A stretch of 51,047 bases of DNA from NCBI RefSeq assembly GCF_000372465.1, contig NZ_AQUZ01000060.1, positions 1 to 51,047 on the forward strand, in the 5' to 3' direction. The DNA comes from Kribbella catacumbae DSM 19601 (GTDB lineage Bacteria > Actinomycetota > Actinomycetes > Propionibacteriales > Kribbellaceae). A program made the position numbers and the translations under genes. Numbering within the stretch: position 1 is the first letter of the stretch; each line of letters begins with the position of its first letter. The notes under the pieces were generated by a model. The model had not been told where the DNA came from. It was given only the letters and a program-made list of their open reading frames with translations, and did no database searches. Shown one piece after another: positions 47,367 to 51,047 of this stretch.

Positions 47367-47957
47367 ATGAGCGACACCAAGCCGCAGACCGCAGAGGGAA
47401 AGGTCCTCTGGCACTTCTCGATGTCACTGGACGGTTTCGTGGCAGGCCCGAACCACGCGATGAACTGGATGACCGGGACCAACCGCCCAGGCCTGATCGA
47501 CGAGTACGTCAAGACCACAGGCGCCGTACTGGGCGGTCGGGACGGCTGGGACATCGCGGCGGCCTCCGGGGCCCGCCCTTACAGCGATGACTGGAACAGA
47601 CCGATCTTCATCCTCACCCACCACCCCGAGGACGCGACGCCGGCCGACGGCGTCACCTTCCTCAACTGCGGCCCCACGGAGGCGGTACGGATAGCCCTGG
47701 AAGCAGCCGACGGCAAGAACCTCGAGGTGTTCTCACCAACCATCGGCCGTCAACTCCTCGACCTCGGCCTGATCGACGAGATCGACCTCCACATCGCCCC
47801 AGTCCTACTCGGCGACGGCATCCGCCTCTACAACAACCCCGGCCACGAGCCAATCCACCTCCACCACATCGACCAGCCCGACCCCACCTCAGAAGTCAAC
47901 GTCCGCTACCGCCCCACCACAACAGCAAAGTCCCCCACCCCACCCAACGCCGACTAG
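47367..47957 (+). CDS. RibD/dihydrofolate-reductase-like protein
   Basis: A 196-residue NADPH-dependent reductase-like protein of the RibD C-terminal/DHFR family. It has VLWHFSMSLDGFVAG (the family's opening strand and loop), GAVLGGRDGWDIAAASG, PIFILTHHPED, and the later IGRQLLDLGLIDEIDLHIAPVLLGDGIRLY. AAGGAG lies 6 bases before the ATG. The C-terminal 20 residues are Pro/Thr-rich. Reaction unknown; members reduce a range of small aldehydes, ketones or folate-like rings. It is transcribed alone after the fusion gene. Confidence 0.87.
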   Translation: MSDTKPQTAEGKVLWHFSMSLDGFVAGPNHAMNWMTGTNRPGLIDEYVKTTGAVLGGRDGWDIAAASGARPYSDDWNRPIFILTHHPEDATPADGVTFLNCGPTEAVRIALEAADGKNLEVFSPTIGRQLLDLGLIDEIDLHIAPVLLGDGIRLYNNPGHEPIHLHHIDQPDPTSEVNVRYRPTTTAKSPTPPNAD

Positions 47958-48250
47958 CCAAGCCAAACAACGACAAGGCCACCACCAGCGACATCCCACC
48001 CACGAACCACAGCCATCACGACCTGCAGCCGGTCGCCGAGCAACGTCGCGGCGCTACGGCTGGAGCACCAAGCGCCGTAAACCGCAACGGCCACCGCAGC
48101 AGCTCGCGGCGGCCGCTCGCGGTCACACGAGCAGGACCACCGAGACAGATGCGCGAACCCACTACAAGATCGACCCCGCGGCCAGTTTGAAGCCTCGAGG
48201 CTGGCCGGTCCGGTCTCGTACCTGCCGTCCCGATCCCGCCAGGCCAACAA

Positions 48251-48272
48251 CCCCGATCATTCGCCCCCTTTT
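48251..48272 (+). repeat. Copy of the 22-base repeat word found before ppc
   Basis: This is identical over 22 bases to 18017-18038 and contains GATCATTCGCCCCCTTTT. In the ppc region the word is one arm of a perfect hairpin; here it stands alone, with its partner 320 bases further. Confidence 0.8.
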
Positions 48273-48588
48273 GACGGTTCTTCTGACCTGGTCCGGACGT
48301 CTCTTGTGAGCACCCCAGCCACCTTGGGCACCGGCCAGGCACCCAATCCACCGATCGACGCCCAGCCCGTGCCCAACGTCGATCACCCCTCGCCGGGCGG
48401 GAGGAAAATGTCCCCGGACCGGGTCAAGATCCGCCCCGGGTCTAGCCAGAATCCTCCCCAGCTCCAACCACGCCACCACGAACGGGTCACAGGACCCCCT
48501 TTACCCCTCCCGGGCAGCCGATCCGATTCACCATGGCGCGGAGCGGCGAACATCGCTGGCGCCGGCCGTCGAGGTGACTCAGGAGCGC

Positions 48589-48611
48589 GAGGTGAAAAGG
48601 CGGCGAATGAT
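48589..48611 (-). repeat. Degenerate inverted copy of the repeat word
   Basis: Reads GAGGTGAAAAGGCGGCGAAT then GAT on the plus strand, about 20 of 23 positions like the second arm at 18080-18103. With the copy at 48251 it forms a widely spaced inverted pair. Confidence 0.6.
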
Positions 48612-48865
48612 GGCAAAGGGGGTGGCGCGGAATCGCAGGCAGGTGACGATCATGGCCGGCTGCCTCGTGCACTACCGCTGGACTTTGCCCCAGCCCGGAC
48701 CGCGATGCTCGACCTGGCCCGTCATCGCCAATGCGTTATGGATGCGCCAGACGAATTACTGGACACCACCAAAGGAACTGCAGCCGGACTCAGGCCACTC
48801 GCTCACCTCTGCAGTTCATACTCGTGCGTCGTGCGGCCGGAAGACCAGGACGGGGCATGGCGAGG

Positions 48866-48891
48866 AGCCCTCGGTCGGCGAGCCGAGGGCT
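48866..48891 (-). terminator. Hairpin terminator after the HNH endonuclease gene
   Basis: AGCCCTCGG and CCGAGGGCT pair perfectly around an 8-base loop, 67 bases past the stop of the HNH gene. Confidence 0.6.
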
Positions 48892-48958
48892 AGAGAGCGG
48901 CAGTATTCGGACGCGGCAGTCGCGGCGGACGCGACGGCGGCGAGGGCCGCGGTGGGTG

Positions 48959-50908
48959 TTACGGGCCGGCGGAGGGGGTGTTGTTGTCGCCCCAGGGGTC
49001 GAGCAGGGCGACCGCTTCTGGAGTCAGCCAGGACAGGCTTCCGGTACCGGCCTGCACTTTGGGGCGCGGGGTGGGCGGGGCGAAGAACCGGCCGGGATGT
49101 TCGTGGTCCAAGGCGCTGCCGGGCCCGGTGGTGGGTGGGCCGAAGTAGCGGGACAGGTTGGTGAGGTTGGCCAGGTCGGCGGGGTTGGTGGGGCCGGGGC
49201 TGGTCCAGCCGGGGCGGGTGACCTGGACGACGCCGCGGGTGATGGTGATGGTCCAGTGACCGGCGTGGACGGCGCGGTGGTGGGCGGCGCACAGCAGCGC
49301 GAGATTGTGGATCGCGGTGGGGCCACCGTCGATCCAATGGATCAAATGGTGGGCGTGGCACTGCCAGGGCGGGGCTTTGCAGATCACGCAGCCCTTGTCG
49401 CGTCTCATCAGGGCGCGGCGGATGGCGCGGGTGACGTAGCGCTGTTCCGTGCCGACGTCGAGGGGTTGGGAGTCGGAGCCGAGGACGATGGGGAGGATGG
49501 CGGCGTCGCAGGCCAGCCGGCGGACGGCGGAGGCGGACAGGTTGTCGCCGTAGACGAGTTCGCCGACGGCTTGCGAAGTGGCGTTGCGGAGGTCTTCGAG
49601 GTCGATGGTGATGGTGATGTGCGGCACCCCCGGCCCACCCGACCCACCAGATCCAGCCGATGCGCCACAGGTCCCGCAGGCACCCGACGTACCGTGCGCA
49701 CTCGGCGTCTCCGGCTCACCGAACTCGCCGGACGCACCGGAGCTACCCCAGTCACCGGAGCCATCGAACCCATCCAAGGCGCCGGAGCTACCCCAGTCGC
49801 CTGAGCCGTCGAACGGATCCGACGCACCGGACCCACCGGACATACCGGACGCACCGGACCCACCAGACGTACCCGACCCACTGGATCCACCAGACGTACC
49901 GGACCCACTGGATCCACCAGACGTACCGGACCCACTGGATCCACTGGATCCACCGGACATACCGGCCACGTCGGATGTACCGGACGTACCGGACGTACCG
50001 GACGTACCGGACGTACCGGACGTACCGGACGTGCCGGACGTGCCGGGTGTGCCGGACGTACCCGACGTGCCGGGTGTGCCGGATGGGTTGGGGGTGTGGG
50101 GTTTGCGGGGCATGGTCGCGGCCGCGGCGTTGAGGAGGGTGGTGAGGGCGTCGGCTTGGCGTTTGGGGTGCGGGCGGGGATCTAGGTCGCCGTCGACGGT
50201 CCGGCGGGGCTTGGACAGGCGGTTGATCTGGGTTCGGAGGAGTTCGGCGTTTTCGCCGGACAGGTAGCCGTTGATCTTCACGCCGCCGTCGGCGCGCCGC
50301 AGCGAGAGGGATTCGTTGGCGTGGGCGTCATCCTCGGCGGGTTCGGGGCCGTCGGTGTCCAGCCTGTTCAGGACCTCGCGGCCGAAATCCACCAGCCCGT
50401 CCGGGCTCAACAACCGGCCGGCCTCGATCATCTGCTCCTCGGCCACCCGCAACTCCTCATCAGGCACCGTGGGCGGGACCTTCTCCAACGTCCAGACGAT
50501 GGCGTCGGCCTGGCCCGGGTTCAGCACCGCCGGACCTTGCACCTCGGTCCCGTCCCCGTCCGCCTCCTGCTCCGTCAGCGCACCGGCGCCAGCCCCATCC
50601 GGATCAGCGAGGCCGGTGGAGGTGTGGGGGTTGGGGAGGGCAGCGGTGACGGCTGCGTATTTGGGGAGCGCTTTGGCGGTTTTGAGGTCGCGGCGGATTT
50701 CGCGGGCGTTGCGGTGGTGGCGCAACTCGAGGAACTCGACGGTGTCGCGGGCCCCGAGTTCCTTGGCCAGGCCGCGATGGTCGAGGTCCGCGGTCAACTG
50801 GAGGCGGTAGGTGAGCAGGGTGGACAGGGCAGCGTCGACACCGTCGATGGTGGACAGCAGAGCGCTGTCACCGAGCATCGACGGTGAGAGTAGCTGCGAG
50901 GTCTCCAT
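48959..50908 (-). CDS. DUF222-HNH endonuclease-like protein with repeat insert
   Basis: A 649-residue protein of the actinomycete DUF222-HNH (13E12 repeat-type) family. The DUF222 region (about 1-270) begins near LSTIDGVDAALSTLLTYRLQ and includes FLELRHHRNAREIRRDLKTA and GYLSGENAELLRTQI. An insert of Gly/Thr/Ser/Pro (about 275-425) separates it from the rest. The HNH motif is CVICKAPPWQCHAHHLIHW followed by DGG and NLALLCAAHHRAVH near residue 505. It should bind or nick DNA; members are thought to be mobile or self-spreading genes. ATG 50908 fits a leaderless start; a GTG lies 24 bases upstream. Confidence 0.9.
   Translation of the reverse strand: METSQLLSPSMLGDSALLSTIDGVDAALSTLLTYRLQLTADLDHRGLAKELGARDTVEFLELRHHRNAREIRRDLKTAKALPKYAAVTAALPNPHTSTGLADPDGAGAGALTEQEADGDGTEVQGPAVLNPGQADAIVWTLEKVPPTVPDEELRVAEEQMIEAGRLLSPDGLVDFGREVLNRLDTDGPEPAEDDAHANESLSLRRADGGVKINGYLSGENAELLRTQINRLSKPRRTVDGDLDPRPHPKRQADALTTLLNAAAATMPRKPHTPNPSGTPGTSGTSGTPGTSGTSGTSGTSGTSGTSGTSGTSDVAGMSGGSSGSSGSGTSGGSSGSGTSGGSSGSGTSGGSGASGMSGGSGASDPFDGSGDWGSSGALDGFDGSGDWGSSGASGEFGEPETPSAHGTSGACGTCGASAGSGGSGGPGVPHITITIDLEDLRNATSQAVGELVYGDNLSASAVRRLACDAAILPIVLGSDSQPLDVGTEQRYVTRAIRRALMRRDKGCVICKAPPWQCHAHHLIHWIDGGPTAIHNLALLCAAHHRAVHAGHWTITITRGVVQVTRPGWTSPGPTNPADLANLTNLSRYFGPPTTGPGSALDHEHPGRFFAPPTPRPKVQAGTGSLSWLTPEAVALLDPWGDNNTPSAGP
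49622..50084. repeat. In-frame minisatellite in the HNH gene
   Basis: About ten near-perfect 9-base units CGGACGTAC lie at roughly 49975-50060, then three copies of a 27-base unit (CAGACGTACCGGACCCACTG at its core) and two copies of a longer unit. All are multiples of three, so they keep frame and encode Gly-Thr-Ser and Gly-Ser-rich linker. The opposite strand has a long open frame of Pro-Asp-Val that is a shadow. Confidence 0.85.
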
Positions 50909-50915
50909 ACCCAGA

Positions 50916-50921
50916 ACTCTA
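50916..50921 (-). promoter_or_regulatory. Candidate -10 box of the HNH gene
   Basis: TAGAGT on the minus strand is 7 bases before the ATG, the same box and spacing as at the sugar dehydrogenase gene. Confidence 0.4.
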
Positions 50922-50998
50922 GACGGGCCCACCGACAGTTTTTGGAGCCGGAAGGCCTTATCTGTAAGGGGATCAGCGAGTGGCCGGAAATGGTCGAG

Positions 50999-51029
50999 TT
51001 ATGCACAGGAATGGCTGGGGTGTGGACAA
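50999..51029. promoter_or_regulatory. Two DnaA-box-like sites
   Basis: TTATGCACA (50999-51007, one change from TTATCCACA) and TGTGGACAA (51021-51029, exact complement of TTGTCCACA) lie 13 bases apart in the upstream region of the HNH gene. Two sites may be chance; no origin features are otherwise seen before the window ends. Confidence 0.35.
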
Positions 51030-51047
51030 AGCGATGATGTTGCTTAT

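Larger units (their letters stand above)
47958..48865. other. Gene-poor region with repeat copies
   Basis: Nearly 0.9 kb with no frame that looks coding: the open frames are low-complexity and Pro/Arg-rich, with no family motifs. It holds two copies of the repeat word seen before ppc, in inverted orientation and about 320 bases apart. It may be the remains of a small mobile sequence. No RNA gene was recognised. Confidence 0.6.

Noticed and set aside
48306..48893. 195-residue plus-strand frame in the gene-poor region
   Set aside because: Pro/Arg/Gly-rich with no motif and it crosses repeats; not credible as a gene.
49975..50060. CRISPR-like array from regular 9-base repeats
   Set aside because: Repeats are contiguous without spacers and stay in the reading frame; this is a minisatellite.
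49578..50267. Pro-Asp-Val repeat protein on the plus strand
   Set aside because: It is the antisense reading of the minisatellite in the HNH gene; no start signal or family.

Overview
The window reads as chromosomal DNA of a high-GC actinomycete. Supporting signs are GTG/TTG starts, tight ATGA/GTGA gene overlaps, several leaderless genes, an acyl-CoA carboxylase epsilon subunit, an Eis-type acetyltransferase pair, a purE/purK pair and a DUF222-HNH endonuclease. The gene mix fits Propionibacteriales (a Kribbella or Nocardioides relative), but the genus is an inference. No rRNA, tRNA or CRISPR array was seen.

Layout. 1-4.6 kb is accessory DNA: the edge of an IS3-type insertion sequence, a truncated XRE-family regulator, a resolvase-like small protein, an intact XRE/TPR regulator coupled to a Nudix hydrolase, and a tyrosine integrase broken by one extra base. 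The integrase tail runs into the 3' end of an acyl-CoA dehydrogenase gene, so this looks like the eroded right end of an integrative element. 4.6-18 kb is mostly housekeeping: acyl-CoA dehydrogenase, UDP-glucose dehydrogenase, an MFS carrier, purE-purK, a GtrA-like membrane protein, an Eis-like acetyltransferase, a PH-domain membrane protein, an oxalate/formate-type carrier with its 35-residue partner, biotin protein ligase and PEP carboxylase. 18-27.6 kb holds a TetR/SCP2 divergent pair, an uncharacterised two-gene HExxH operon, acyl-CoA carboxylase beta and epsilon, two further metallopeptidase-like proteins and a Maf-methyltransferase fusion. 27.8-30.3 kb has a YjbR-like protein and an MFS drug exporter controlled by a divergent TetR regulator, with a readable promoter and operators. 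30.2-35.6 kb is an Eis / DUF4129 / MoxR / DUF58 operon. 35.7-39.5 kb has a truncated trypsin-like gene, a secreted alpha-lytic-type protease and an XRE regulator. 39.7-40.8 kb is a Zur-boxed, leaderless CobW-like gene. 40.8-45.7 kb is a MerR-controlled acyl-CoA dehydrogenase / carboxyltransferase operon. 45.8-48 kb has a MarR regulator facing a deazaflavin-oxidoreductase/hemerythrin fusion, then a RibD-like reductase. 48-49 kb is gene-poor with repeats, and 49-50.9 kb is a DUF222-HNH gene carrying an in-frame minisatellite.

How it fits together. Four themes recur. First, acyl-CoA metabolism: two dehydrogenases, two carboxyltransferases, epsilon and BirA. Second, local regulators sitting next to their likely operators: TetR twice, MerR, MarR, XRE and Zur. 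Third, leaderless genes with a TANNNT box 6-8 nt before the start codon. Fourth, long inverted repeats at gene junctions. The best candidates for new biology are the HExxH two-gene operon, the Zur-controlled CobW-like protein that lacks GTPase motifs, the two domain fusions, the ribosome-binding-site hairpin ahead of the secreted protease, and the repeat family shared by 18 kb and 48 kb.
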